A model generated the notes under the pieces. It was given only the letters and a program-made list of their open reading frames with translations, was not told the origin of the DNA and made no database searches. The position numbers and the translations under genes were made by a program. A stretch of DNA of 64,000 bases from Streptomyces sp. Root431 (GTDB lineage: Bacteria; Actinomycetota; Actinomycetes; Streptomycetales; Streptomycetaceae), in NCBI RefSeq assembly GCF_001426585.1, contig NZ_LMEI01000006.1, forward strand, positions 362,956 through 426,955, read 5' to 3'. Positions 18,177 to 26,103 of the stretch are shown here, piece by piece (the first letter of the stretch is position 1; every line of letters starts with the position of its first letter).

Positions 18177-19133
18177 ATGCGGCACTCGATCCTCCTCCCC
18201 GTCAACGCCACCCGCCCCGAGCAGGTGATCCCCTTCGCCAACCTCGTCAAATGGGGTGGCGCCGCCCGGCTGTGGCAGGGCCAGGGTCTCGTTCTCGACA
18301 GCCATCAGATCGTGAGCTGGTTGGCCGGCTCCGGAATCAGGGTGCCCGCCGGGTTCGGGGTGTCGCTGATGCCCTACCGCTCGCCGTACAACGCGGCGAT
18401 CGAGGCCCGGTCCGTGGCGCTGGCCACCGGGCACGAGGTGGTGGCCGGCTACGGTCCGGGCTCGCTCGCCGCGCAGACCTGCGCCATGGGACGGCCCTAC
18501 CCCAGTCAGCTCACCGCCTGCCGGGAGTACGTCACCATCGTCCGGGACCTGCTGGACGGCGGGATCAGCGACCGCGAGGGAGAGATCTTCTCCGCCAAGG
18601 CTCAGCTCATGCCGTTCCACAAGCCGGAGGTGTCGCTGGGCCTCGGCGTCCTGCGGGAGCGGATGGCCGAACTCGCGGGAGAACTCGCCGATGTGGCCAT
18701 CACCTGGATGGCCTCGGCGGCGTACCTCGAGGAGTTTCTGATCCCGGCTCTGCGGAGCGCGAAGGAGCGGCGTCCGGAGCAGCCGGTCAAGGTCACCGCC
18801 TATGTCCCGGTGGCACTGGCCGGCCCCGACCGGGACATGGCGAAACTGCTGCGGGCGACCTGCGGGGGGCACATCCAGTTCCCCCACTACCAGGCCGTCC
18901 TGCGGCGGGCCGGAATCCGGATCACCGGCGACGGCGGGCCCGACGACGTCCGCGCCCTGGTGGACGGCGGGATCTTCCTCTACGGGACGGCCGAGGAGAT
19001 CCACCAGCGGCTGGACGCCTACCGGGCGCTCGGCGTGGACGAGGTGGTCCTCAACGTCACCGGGGTCGGCGCGGTGCACGGACCCCGGGCCGCCGCTTCC
19101 GACCTCTACGAAATTCTGAAGGCCGCACCGTGA
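18177..19133 (+). CDS. luciferase-like (LLM) reductase, candidate LanJ_C-type dehydroalanine reductase
   Basis: The 318-residue protein has the TIM-barrel pattern of luciferase-like flavin or F420 enzymes: an ILLPVN strand at the start, VVAGYGPGS in the middle and the C-terminal TAEEIHQRLDAYRALGVDEV. It is the last gene of the lanthipeptide operon, 47 bases after LanM2. In lexapeptide, the F420H2-dependent LLM enzyme LxmJ reduces dehydroalanine to D-Ala, and lacticin 3147 carries D-Ala made by the unrelated LtnJ. A Dha-reducing role here is therefore a reasonable inference, with core Ser7 of the alpha peptide as a candidate site. Another oxidative tailoring step cannot be excluded. Confidence 0.85.
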   Translation: MRHSILLPVNATRPEQVIPFANLVKWGGAARLWQGQGLVLDSHQIVSWLAGSGIRVPAGFGVSLMPYRSPYNAAIEARSVALATGHEVVAGYGPGSLAAQTCAMGRPYPSQLTACREYVTIVRDLLDGGISDREGEIFSAKAQLMPFHKPEVSLGLGVLRERMAELAGELADVAITWMASAAYLEEFLIPALRSAKERRPEQPVKVTAYVPVALAGPDRDMAKLLRATCGGHIQFPHYQAVLRRAGIRITGDGGPDDVRALVDGGIFLYGTAEEIHQRLDAYRALGVDEVVLNVTGVGAVHGPRAAASDLYEILKAAP

Positions 19134-19155
19134 CCGGGTCGGTCACGGTGCGGCC
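19121..19155. terminator. 15-bp bidirectional hairpin at the end of the lanthipeptide operon
   Basis: GGCCGCACCGTGACC and GGTCACGGTGCGGCC pair perfectly around GGGTC, with the stop codon of the reductase gene inside the hairpin. The leftward membrane-protein gene ends at 19162, so the element can serve both convergent units. Confidence 0.8.
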
Positions 19156-19161
19156 GGGACG

Positions 19162-19707
19162 TCAGGAGCGCCCGACCTCGTCGGCGGACGGTTGCCCGGC
19201 CCCGAGCTTCCGGGCCCGCTCCAGGTCACGGGCCAGATGCGCCCGGCGCCGCCCGTTCCTGCGGCGGCTGCGCCGGTCCTCGGGAGTGTCGTACATCAGC
19301 TGCGTATGAAAGTAGTTGACGTGCTCCAGGACGGCGAAGAGCGCGAAGAGCAGGCCCGGGATGCTTCCGGTCCCGGGGGAGTCGACCACCGCGAGAGCGG
19401 TGAGCGGCACGCCGAGTCCGAGCAGCACCAGATTGACCACCCGAGCGGCGGCGAACACCGCCGCCCCGGGTAGCGTCGCACCGCTACCGGCGGACAGGGC
19501 ACGGAGCTTGACCGTCCAGTACGCGGCGCCCTCCAGCAGGAGCAGCGTGACCAGTGCGAACCCGAAGATGTTGGCGGCCGTCGTCGGCACGCCGACCACG
19601 CCGAACCAGACGGCCGCCTGCAAGGGGACGTTGACCAGTTCCCCTATGGCGAGCGACCGAAGTCGCCGTCGGACCCGAGCCCCGGTCGACCGGATGCCCG
19701 CCGTCAC
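19162..19707 (-). CDS. small membrane protein of unknown function
   Basis: This 181-residue protein has about four hydrophobic segments (near residues 18-38, 42-60, 80-100 and 105-125) and a basic, Arg-rich C-terminal tail (RRSRRRNGRRRAH). It starts with GTG at 19705-19707, overlapping the SARP stop codon in the GTGA arrangement, so it is translated with the regulator. I recognise no family. Its position at the edge of the lanthipeptide cluster makes an accessory immunity or export role possible, but nothing in the sequence shows this. Confidence 0.75.
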   Translation of the reverse strand: MTAGIRSTGARVRRRLRSLAIGELVNVPLQAAVWFGVVGVPTTAANIFGFALVTLLLLEGAAYWTVKLRALSAGSGATLPGAAVFAAARVVNLVLLGLGVPLTALAVVDSPGTGSIPGLLFALFAVLEHVNYFHTQLMYDTPEDRRSRRRNGRRRAHLARDLERARKLGAGQPSADEVGRS

Positions 19708-20489
19708 TGGCGCGCCATCTCGGCCACCAGTCGGTGCGCCTGTTCCGTGTCCCAGGTGAGCGCGGCGGCCCGGATGGCCTCGACGCCGGGCGGGACGTCC
19801 AGGCCCAGCTCGTCGGCGAAGACGGTCCGACATCGCTCGATCACGCCCAGCGCGCCGGCCACATCGCCCTGCGTGCAGTAGGTGGCGGCGAGTAACTGCC
19901 ACAGCCGCTGCCGGTAGGGGGCCTCGGCCAGCACGGTCTCGATGCGGTACGACAGCATCTCGGTCCGATGGGTCAGCAAACAGGCGGTGAAGAAGTCCTG
20001 GCAGGCCTCGAAGCGGGTGTTGCTGAGGCCCACGGTATGCGCGTGGAACCACCGGGTGGACGGCAGCCGTTGGCCGAACGGGCCGCGCCAGAGAGTGAGG
20101 GCCTCGTCCAGGCGGCTGACCGCGGCCCGGTGGTCGCCCGCGGCGAGCAGCTCCTTGCCCTGCCGGGCGAGCTTCAGGAAGCAGGACAGGTCGAGTTCGT
20201 TCGCGTCGACGCTGAGGGCGTACCCGGTCTCCGCGCCGCGGCTGGTGGTCAGCCGCTTGCTCAGTCCCGGCTGCGCGGAGTCAAGGCCGCGGCGGAGCCC
20301 GGTGAGGTGGCTCCTGATGTTGGCCACCGCCGAGCTCGGCGGGTCGTCCCACAACAGCTCGGTCAGCTCGCCCATGCCGACGAACTGTCCCCGGCGCAGG
20401 AGCAGCGCGGTGAGCAGCGCGCGGCGGGCTGCCGACTGCGTCTCGGCACCGCCCGCGATCCTCACAGGTCCCAGCAGTCGGAAAAGCAT
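19704..20489 (-). CDS. SARP-family transcriptional activator
   Basis: The 261-residue protein starts MLFRLLGPVRI, followed by an OmpR-like winged helix with LLLRRGQFV and ELLWDDPPSSAVANIRSHL. The bacterial transcriptional activation domain follows from about residue 100, with LWRGPFG and LPSTRW and the tetratricopeptide-like YRQRLWQLLAATYCTQGDVAGAL. SARPs activate secondary-metabolite promoters by binding direct repeats at the -35 region. The gene is divergent from the TrmB-like regulator at 20841 and next to the lanthipeptide genes, so it is the likely pathway activator. Confidence 0.9.
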   Translation of the reverse strand: MLFRLLGPVRIAGGAETQSAARRALLTALLLRRGQFVGMGELTELLWDDPPSSAVANIRSHLTGLRRGLDSAQPGLSKRLTTSRGAETGYALSVDANELDLSCFLKLARQGKELLAAGDHRAAVSRLDEALTLWRGPFGQRLPSTRWFHAHTVGLSNTRFEACQDFFTACLLTHRTEMLSYRIETVLAEAPYRQRLWQLLAATYCTQGDVAGALGVIERCRTVFADELGLDVPPGVEAIRAAALTWDTEQAHRLVAEMARQ

Positions 20490-20582
20490 CTGGCTCTGCC
20501 ACCTCTCGTGTGAAGCGCTGAGGCAGGTGCCGGCCCCGGGCCGCAGGGGCCGCCTGCGGCGGCATCGTGTCCCCCTCGCGTC

Positions 20583-20600
20583 GTGTGGTCAGCACCACAC
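20583..20600. promoter_or_regulatory. palindrome GTGTGGT-N4-ACCACAC, candidate operator
   Basis: Perfect 7-base arms around CAGC lie about 95 bases upstream of the SARP start codon in the divergent region. Position and symmetry suggest a regulator-binding site. Confidence 0.45.
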
Positions 20601-20651
20601 CTCCCTCACGACCGAATATGGCAGCGCCCAAGGCGGTGAGGAACAAGGCCT

Positions 20652-20671
20652 GTTGGCCAGATACGGCCAAC
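20652..20671. promoter_or_regulatory. palindrome GTTGGCC-N6-GGCCAAC, candidate operator
   Basis: Perfect 7-base arms with a 6-base spacer sit midway between the divergent regulator genes. It is 52 bases from the other palindrome, about five helical turns, so the two could be bound cooperatively. Confidence 0.45.
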
Positions 20672-20771
20672 CCGGTGCAGGATCCGGCCTGATCGTCCCT
20701 GCACCGAAGATCCTACTGCCGAGTCACCAGGGGCTCCTGGGGAAACCTTTACCCTTCGGGCACCTCCCTCC

Positions 20772-20777
20772 TACAAT
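20772..20777 (+). promoter_or_regulatory. possible -10 box TACAAT
   Basis: This is a near-consensus -10 hexamer about 60 bases upstream of the TrmB-like gene. The matching -35 region (TTACCC near 20749) is poor, as often for activator-dependent promoters. Confidence 0.35.
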
Positions 20778-20840
20778 TCCTGCAGCACACGCCGGCCGGA
20801 TCTTTCCCGATGTCCCCTCCCACGGGAGTGCCTCTTGCTC

Positions 20841-21836
20841 GTGCACCACATGGCGGTCCTTGGTCTCACTGCGGCGGAAGAGGAGCTCTACCGGCACTTG
20901 CTGCGCAACCCCGGCGTCGAACTCGACGAAGCGCACGTCCTGTTGAGGCAGGAACCCCTCACCCTGGACGCGGCGGTGCGTCGGCTGAGGGAGCTGAACG
21001 TCATCCGCGAGGACGACGGCAAGGCGTGGCCGCACAAGCCGGACCTGGTGGTCAACCGGCTGGCCCAGCAGCGCCTGGAGGAGTTCTACAGCACCATCCG
21101 CACGCTGTCCGACCTGAAACCCATCGTGGACTCCCTGACGCGTGACGCGCGCGACCAGGGCCCGAAATCCGAACACGCCCCGGTGGAACGGCTGATGGGG
21201 CTGTCGGCCATCCGTGAACGCCTGGACGAACTGGCGTTCTTCGCCCGTGCGGAGGTTCTGGCCTCCGAGCCCTACGACGCGCTCACCCGGGAGAACATCG
21301 AGCACTCCCGCCCGCTCGACCTGCGCTGCCTGCGCCGTGGCGTCGTCCTGCGCAGCCTGGTCCGCGCCTCCGCGGTGGCCGACGACACCACGCGGGCCTA
21401 CCTCCAGGAACTGACCGCCGCCGGGGCCCGGATCCGGGTGGTCGAGGACCTGAGCGAGCTGATGATCGTGTACGACCACCACACCACGCTGGTGCCGGTG
21501 GACCCGAAAAACACCTCCAAGGGCGCCCTCTGCTCGAGCGAGGAGGGGATCGTCACCACCGTCGTCAACAACTTCGAGCGTCTGTGGGCGGGGGCCGAGG
21601 AGTTCACCGACCTGGTCGGGCAGGGGGACGACTCGTCGGGCGATCCCGAACTGACCGATCTGCAAGTACAGGTGCTGCGGGCGATGTGCACGGTCGGCAA
21701 GGACGAGACCGGTGCCCGCCAGGTGGGCACCGCACTGCGTACCTACCGCCGCCACATATCGGAGCTGATGCGGCTCCTCGGTGCGGAGAACCGCGCCCAC
21801 GCGGCGTTGCTGGCCAGAGAACGAGGATGGGTCTGA
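20841..21836 (+). CDS. TrmB-like/LuxR-type regulator with two helix-turn-helix regions
   Basis: The 331-residue protein begins with a winged helix of TrmB type (LGLTAAEEELYRHLL). It has a central coiled helix and a phospholipase-D-like sensor region, with AGARIRVVEDL and MIVYDHHTTLVPVDP. It ends in a LuxR-like helix-turn-helix (LTDLQVQVLRAM and RTYRRHISELMRLLGA). Such regulators are frequent in Streptomyces lanthipeptide clusters. I chose GTG 20841 because it aligns with the start of the paralogue at 22738. TTG 20835 has slightly better spacing from GGGAG and is an alternative. The stop codon lies inside a tandem repeat array. Confidence 0.85.
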   Translation: MHHMAVLGLTAAEEELYRHLLRNPGVELDEAHVLLRQEPLTLDAAVRRLRELNVIREDDGKAWPHKPDLVVNRLAQQRLEEFYSTIRTLSDLKPIVDSLTRDARDQGPKSEHAPVERLMGLSAIRERLDELAFFARAEVLASEPYDALTRENIEHSRPLDLRCLRRGVVLRSLVRASAVADDTTRAYLQELTAAGARIRVVEDLSELMIVYDHHTTLVPVDPKNTSKGALCSSEEGIVTTVVNNFERLWAGAEEFTDLVGQGDDSSGDPELTDLQVQVLRAMCTVGKDETGARQVGTALRTYRRHISELMRLLGAENRAHAALLARERGWV

Positions 21837-21916
21837 CGGCCGGTGGGTCTGAAGATCGGCGGTCTGAAGATCGGCGGGTCTGACGGTCGCTGGGTCTGAC
21901 GGTCGCTGGGTCCGAC
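21830..21916. repeat. 16-bp tandem repeat array GGTCTGAnGnTCGnTG
   Basis: About 5.4 copies begin at 21830, 21846, 21861, 21877, 21893 and 21909, each opening GGTCTGA (last copy GGTCCGA). Two middle copies carry AGATCGGC and two others CGGTCGCTG. The array starts in the last codons of the regulator gene, includes its stop codon and fills most of the gap before the convergent paralogue. Confidence 0.75.
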
Positions 21917-21937
21917 ACCTGGGGCGTGACCCGGCCG

Positions 21938-22738
21938 TCAGCCGTCCCCGAATTCCCGGGCGTCCGCCCAGAGCCGTTCGAAGTGGTTGACGACCGTGCT
22001 CACCATGCCGGGTTCGGTCGTGACGAACGCGCCCTTGGCGATGTCCGAGGGCTCGACCGGCACCAGCGCGGTCCCGCCGTCGCACACCGCCATCGGGCTG
22101 TCCGAGGAGGACAGCACCCGCACCCGGGCGCCCGCGTCGGCCAGCCGGCGCAGCTGGGAGACGACCAGCGGGTCGGCGAGCATGGACTGCCACACCAGGA
22201 GCCGCACGGTGACGCCGCGAGCCAGCATCCGCAGGCCCAGCGGCAAGGTCAGCCGTAGGACCCGGCGGTCGACCTCCTCGCAGAGCCCACCCGCCAGCAC
22301 CTCGGAGCGGGTACTCAGGGCGAGGGACTCCACCCTCGCCCGCAACGCGGTGGGATCGGTGATCCGCTCCATCAGCCGGCTGTCCTGCGGAGGTGTGTCA
22401 CCCTCCTCGGGCCGGCCGGCGGTGGCGGCCGCCTCGTCCTCCAGGGAGCGCACCACCGTGTAGACCTGGGCGAGGCTGCGGGTGATGGTGTGCAGCTCTG
22501 CCAGCAGCCGCTCGGCCAGCAGGCCCACCACCACCTTCGGCTCCTCCGGCCACAGCGCTCCGTCACTCTCGGCCACGGCGCCCAGAGCCTTCAGCCGCTC
22601 CACGGCAGCCGCACCGGCCCCGGACGGATGCCAAGGCGCGGCAACGATCTCGGCGACGCCGCTGCCGGGATGCCTCAACAGGTGGCGGTACGTCTGCTCC
22701 TCCGCTGGGGTGATTCCCAGGATCTGCATGCGGTGCAT
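21938..22738 (-). CDS. TrmB-like regulator lacking the C-terminal HTH
   Basis: This 266-residue paralogue of the protein at 20841 starts MHRMQILGITPAEEQTYRHL. It shares the central features AGARVRVLSSSDSPMAVCDG and VVNHFERLWADAREFGD. It stops just before the point where the paralogue continues into its LuxR-type helix-turn-helix, so it is about 65 residues shorter. Without that domain it may bind DNA only through the N-terminal winged helix or act as a modulator of its partner. GGAG lies eight bases before the ATG. It is convergent with its paralogue across the tandem repeat array. Confidence 0.8.
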   Translation of the reverse strand: MHRMQILGITPAEEQTYRHLLRHPGSGVAEIVAAPWHPSGAGAAAVERLKALGAVAESDGALWPEEPKVVVGLLAERLLAELHTITRSLAQVYTVVRSLEDEAAATAGRPEEGDTPPQDSRLMERITDPTALRARVESLALSTRSEVLAGGLCEEVDRRVLRLTLPLGLRMLARGVTVRLLVWQSMLADPLVVSQLRRLADAGARVRVLSSSDSPMAVCDGGTALVPVEPSDIAKGAFVTTEPGMVSTVVNHFERLWADAREFGDG

Positions 22739-22875
22739 CGGCGGTGCTCCACGGTCGGTCGGTGACGAGGTACTGGAAAGGCGGTGGGCCTAGGGCGTGT
22801 TTCGAAAGTAGCGTCGTCTGCCCGAAGGGGAGGCCTGGCGGCGTCTGGTGCGTGCGATCGCAAGGCGGAGGGTCG

Positions 22876-22898
22876 CCCCGATACTGGATGTATCGGGG
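22876..22898. terminator. 9-bp perfect hairpin in the gap after the secreted peptide gene
   Basis: CCCCGATAC and GTATCGGGG pair around TGGAT. It lies downstream of the leftward peptide gene ending at 22990 and upstream of the leftward regulator, so it probably ends the peptide transcript. The surrounding 200 bases resemble a non-coding sequence I recall from many Streptomyces intergenic regions. Confidence 0.55.
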
Positions 22899-22989
22899 TG
22901 ATCCCGACAACGCGGCGTGGGGGCACCTAGCATCGTGCTCGGCACCCGGACCGCTGGACCCACCCCCGTGGCGGGCTTGCCGCACAGGA

Positions 22990-23187
22990 TCAGGTGCCCG
23001 GCTTCTCCTGCCAGCCGTTCACCCAACACGCGTCCAGGGGGTCACAGCCGCCCGCCACCACGACGGCGTCACCGCTCGCCGGTCTGACGCTCCCCACGAG
23101 GGCCGTGAACGCTCCTGTCGTCGCCAGCGCGGTCAGCATCGCCGCCGCGATCCCTCGGGCAGCCTTGCCGGTGGCGGTACGCATCAT
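22990..23187 (-). CDS. small secreted peptide of unknown function
   Basis: This is a 65-residue product with a basic N-terminus (MMRTATGKAARG), a hydrophobic stretch to about residue 32 typical of a Sec signal, and a short mature part of roughly 25-30 residues. The mature part contains GGCDPLDACWVNGW with two cysteines six residues apart. CCGGGAGGGGAAG before the ATG at 23185-23187 is a strong ribosome-binding site, which supports a real gene. No family is recognised. It is divergent from the histidine kinase at 23463 and could be a sensed or regulated envelope peptide. Confidence 0.65.
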   Translation of the reverse strand: MMRTATGKAARGIAAAMLTALATTGAFTALVGSVRPASGDAVVVAGGCDPLDACWVNGWQEKPGT

Positions 23188-23462
23188 GGTTCTTCCCCTC
23201 CCGGCGCCCCGGCGCCGTTTCCTCAGAGGTGCCCGGGACGAGATCCCCGACCACATCAGAAGCATCGCAGCGAACCCCCCTCCTCCACAGGACTCCCCGT
23301 TGGCATGCTCCTGCCTCCGGACCGTGCACGATCCTGCCACCGCCCAGGGGCCGGGCTCTTGGGCGAAAGTGTCGTGGAGTCGTCGGGTGCTCGCCGCCTC
23401 CCCGTGAACCATGCAGGTGAGGACCGCCCTGCTCTGCCGAAAGGAAGAGGGCGGGATCGGTC

Positions 23463-25181
23463 GTGAGGTCCACGCTTGTGCGGTGGTGGCGATCGATACT
23501 GGACGACGTGTCCCTCATCAGCCGTTTCCGTCGTTCCGTCCGCCGTGGGCCGGATGCTCGGGTGTCGCCGGGAGGGGGTGGTCGGGGTGTCGTGGAGACG
23601 GCCGGTGCGGCGGTTGCCGCGCTGGGGCTGTTCGCGGTCGCCCAGTGGCTGTGGGGTCTGCCGCACGCCGCGTTCCAGCTGGGTGCGATCCCGGTCGCCG
23701 TCGCGCTCTTCTCGGTGCGGCGGCGCGCGCCCGACGCCGTACTCCTGGGTCTCGGCGTCCTCGCCGGGGTGGCGCCCGTCGTCGGACCGGTGACGGCGGC
23801 AGCCGCGTACACGGTGGCGCTCGACACGGTCGGGCCGCGCCACCGGATCCGGCTGCTCGGCGGCGCGAGCCTGTTGGTCATGGCGGCCGCGACCGCGGTC
23901 GGCCCCTCGCTCGGGGCGGGAACGGCCGTCTACGGACTGGAGCTCGGGCTCCTCATGGCCGCGACCGCCGTGGTCGTGCCCGGCCTGGTCGGGACGGTGT
24001 ACGGGCAACAGGCCCGGCTCTTTGCGGCGCTGCGCGAACGCGGGGACGCCGCCGAGCGGGCCCGTCGGTTCGCCGACAGCGAGGCCCGCACCCACGAACG
24101 GTCCAGGATCGCCGCCGAGATGCACGACCTGGTGGGACACCGGCTCAGTCTCATCTCGCTGCACGCCGGCGGCCTGGAGCTGGCCCTCGGCAAGGCCGCG
24201 CCGGAGCTGCGTGAGGAGGCCGTTCTGGTCCGGCGCACCACCCGGGACGCGATGCGCGAACTGCGCGAGGCGCTCGGGGTGCTCGGCCCCCTGGGCCGGG
24301 ACACCGGCGCGGACGCCCTCACCGACGCCACCGGCACCCGGGCCGACGTCGAGGCGTTGGTCGCGGAGTCCCTCGACGGCGGGATCACTGTGCGGCTGGA
24401 ATGGGACGGTCCCGACCTCGACGTCTGCCCGGCCCGGGTGCGGCGCGCGGTGCACCGGGTGGTGCGCGAGGCCCTGACGAACGTGCACCGGTACGCGACG
24501 GCCGCCCACGTCACCGTACGGATCGAGCACGACGACCGGGTCGTGCGGGTGACCGTGCGCAACGGTGCGGCCCCCACTTCTGGCGGCGGGTCTTCCGAGG
24601 CCGGGACAGGGCGCGGTCTCACCGGCCTGCGCGAGCGGGTCGAGCTGCTCGGCGGCACCTTCGAGGCCGGCGCGCTGCCGTCCGGCGGGTTCCAGGTGAG
24701 CGCCGTCGTACCGGTGGATCCTGACGACGACGTCGTGAAGCCTTCCGGCGACAGCCCGGACGTTGTCGTGCCGGCCGCGTTCGCCGGCGCGACCGCGTTC
24801 TCGCGGGAGCCGCGCACCGCCGGGGCGTTGACGTTCGCCCTCGGGGCGGTGGCGCTGTGGGTGCTGATGGCACTCGCGATCGCCCTGGTGTACGGCCAGC
24901 CGAGGCACTCGCCCCCGCCTCCGCAGCCGCGACTCGGCATGACCTACCAGGAGTTGAAGGGCGTCTTCGACAGCCCGGCCGAGCGCGCCGCGGCCACCGG
25001 ACACGAGCCGCCGCGGCCCGCCGGCGCCGTGGGCTGTGTCTACCCGCCCGCAGGCCGGGGTCCCCGGCCCGGCGCCTTCGACGTCACCCGCTACTGCTTC
25101 GACGCCTCGCAGCGTCTCATCTCCATCGACCGCTTCACCGTCCCGTCGGTACGGGATGCCCCGCCCTGGGAGACCTCATGA
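23463..25181 (+). CDS. NarL-type sensor histidine kinase with an unusual C-terminal membrane tail
   Basis: The 572-residue protein has N-terminal membrane segments between about residues 45 and 180. A HisKA_3 dimerisation helix follows with EMHDLVGH (phosphoacceptor H221), then an HATPase region (VREALTNVHRYA and GRGLTGLRERVELLGG). After the kinase core it continues about 100 residues: a hydrophobic helix (LTFALGAVALWVLMALAIAL near 460) and a Pro-rich, two-cysteine tail. This layout is not the family norm. The GTG start is uncertain, and GTG 23508 is possible. The stop overlaps the response regulator start. Confidence 0.85.
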   Translation: MRSTLVRWWRSILDDVSLISRFRRSVRRGPDARVSPGGGGRGVVETAGAAVAALGLFAVAQWLWGLPHAAFQLGAIPVAVALFSVRRRAPDAVLLGLGVLAGVAPVVGPVTAAAAYTVALDTVGPRHRIRLLGGASLLVMAAATAVGPSLGAGTAVYGLELGLLMAATAVVVPGLVGTVYGQQARLFAALRERGDAAERARRFADSEARTHERSRIAAEMHDLVGHRLSLISLHAGGLELALGKAAPELREEAVLVRRTTRDAMRELREALGVLGPLGRDTGADALTDATGTRADVEALVAESLDGGITVRLEWDGPDLDVCPARVRRAVHRVVREALTNVHRYATAAHVTVRIEHDDRVVRVTVRNGAAPTSGGGSSEAGTGRGLTGLRERVELLGGTFEAGALPSGGFQVSAVVPVDPDDDVVKPSGDSPDVVVPAAFAGATAFSREPRTAGALTFALGAVALWVLMALAIALVYGQPRHSPPPPQPRLGMTYQELKGVFDSPAERAAATGHEPPRPAGAVGCVYPPAGRGPRPGAFDVTRYCFDASQRLISIDRFTVPSVRDAPPWETS

Positions 25182-25855
25182 CCGAGCCCACCCGACCGAT
25201 CCGCGTCCTGCTCGCCGACGACGAGGCGATGATCCGGCACGGGGTGCGGTTGATCCTGCGGCACGCCGAGGGCATCGACGTGGTCGCCGAAGCCCCCGAC
25301 GGACACCGGGCGGTCGAGGAGGCGGCCGCGCACCACCCCGATGTCGCGCTGGTGGACATCCGCATGCCCAGGTGCGACGGGCTCGCCGCGATCCGGCCGC
25401 TGCTCGCGCTCGACCCGGCGCCGCGCGTCGTGATGCTGACGACTTTCGGCGACGAGGAGAACGTGCTGCGGGCGCTGCGGGACGGCGCCTCGGGGTTCCT
25501 CCTGAAGGACGACGGGCCGCAGGAACTGATCAGCGCGGTCCGGGCGGCGGCGGCCGGAGACGCGGTGCTCTCTCCCGGGGGCACCGGGTCGGTGATCGCC
25601 CGCATGCTGCGCGGCGGCCCGTCGGATGCCGGCGACGCGGCCCTCCGGGACGAGCGGATCGCCCGGCTCACCGCGCGGGAGCGGGACGTGCTGGCCATGC
25701 TCGGCGAGGGACTGTCGAACCAGGACATCGCGGACCGGCTCGCCATCGGCATCGGCACGGTGAAGACGCACGTGGGCGCGATCCTGGAGAAGACCGGATC
25801 GACGAGCCGCGTGCAGGCGGCCCTGCTCGCGCACCAGGCCGGACTGCGGCCCTGA
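25178..25855 (+). CDS. NarL/LuxR-family response regulator
   Basis: This 225-residue regulator has a receiver domain with ADDE, phosphoacceptor D60 in LVDIRMP and the conserved lysine in FLLKDDG. Its C-terminal LuxR helix-turn-helix has LTARERDVLAMLGEGLSNQDIA and GTVKTHVGAIL. It is translationally coupled to the preceding kinase (ATGA). A strong terminator follows, so the downstream ABC exporter is transcribed separately and may be its target. Confidence 0.92.
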   Translation: MTEPTRPIRVLLADDEAMIRHGVRLILRHAEGIDVVAEAPDGHRAVEEAAAHHPDVALVDIRMPRCDGLAAIRPLLALDPAPRVVMLTTFGDEENVLRALRDGASGFLLKDDGPQELISAVRAAAAGDAVLSPGGTGSVIARMLRGGPSDAGDAALRDERIARLTARERDVLAMLGEGLSNQDIADRLAIGIGTVKTHVGAILEKTGSTSRVQAALLAHQAGLRP

Positions 25856-25942
25856 ACCCTGGAACATCCACCGTGGGTCTGTGGATCCGTGCGTTTTCTC
25901 CGAGGGTCCGACCAAAGGCGGAGGCGAGCCGCGGATCCTCTG

Positions 25943-25981
25943 CCGAAGGGCAGGGGCACGCCGCTCGCCCCTGCCCTTCGG
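25943..25981 (+). terminator. 15-bp perfect hairpin after the response regulator
   Basis: CCGAAGGGCAGGGGC and GCCCCTGCCCTTCGG pair perfectly around a 9-nt loop, 88 bases after the regulator stop and before the ABC transporter operon. Confidence 0.8.
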
Positions 25982-26103
25982 GAGACCCGTGATGACCGCC
26001 TCCGGATCGATGTTTCCGCAGGTGAGCGACGTGAGGATGGGGAGTGTCCCTCCGGCCCGCGGGACGGTCGCGGGCCGATGTTCCCCAGGCGGAGTACTCC
26101 TTC

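Larger units (their letters stand above)
20490..20840. other. divergent regulatory region between the SARP and TrmB-like regulators
   Basis: No gene is seen in these 351 bases. The region holds two perfect palindromes (20583-20600 and 20652-20671) and a TACAAT hexamer at 20772-20777 that fits a rightward -10 box. It probably carries the promoters and operators of both regulators. Confidence 0.5.

Noticed and set aside
21830..21916. CRISPR-like array
   Set aside because: Units are contiguous 16-mers without spacers, and no cas genes are present.
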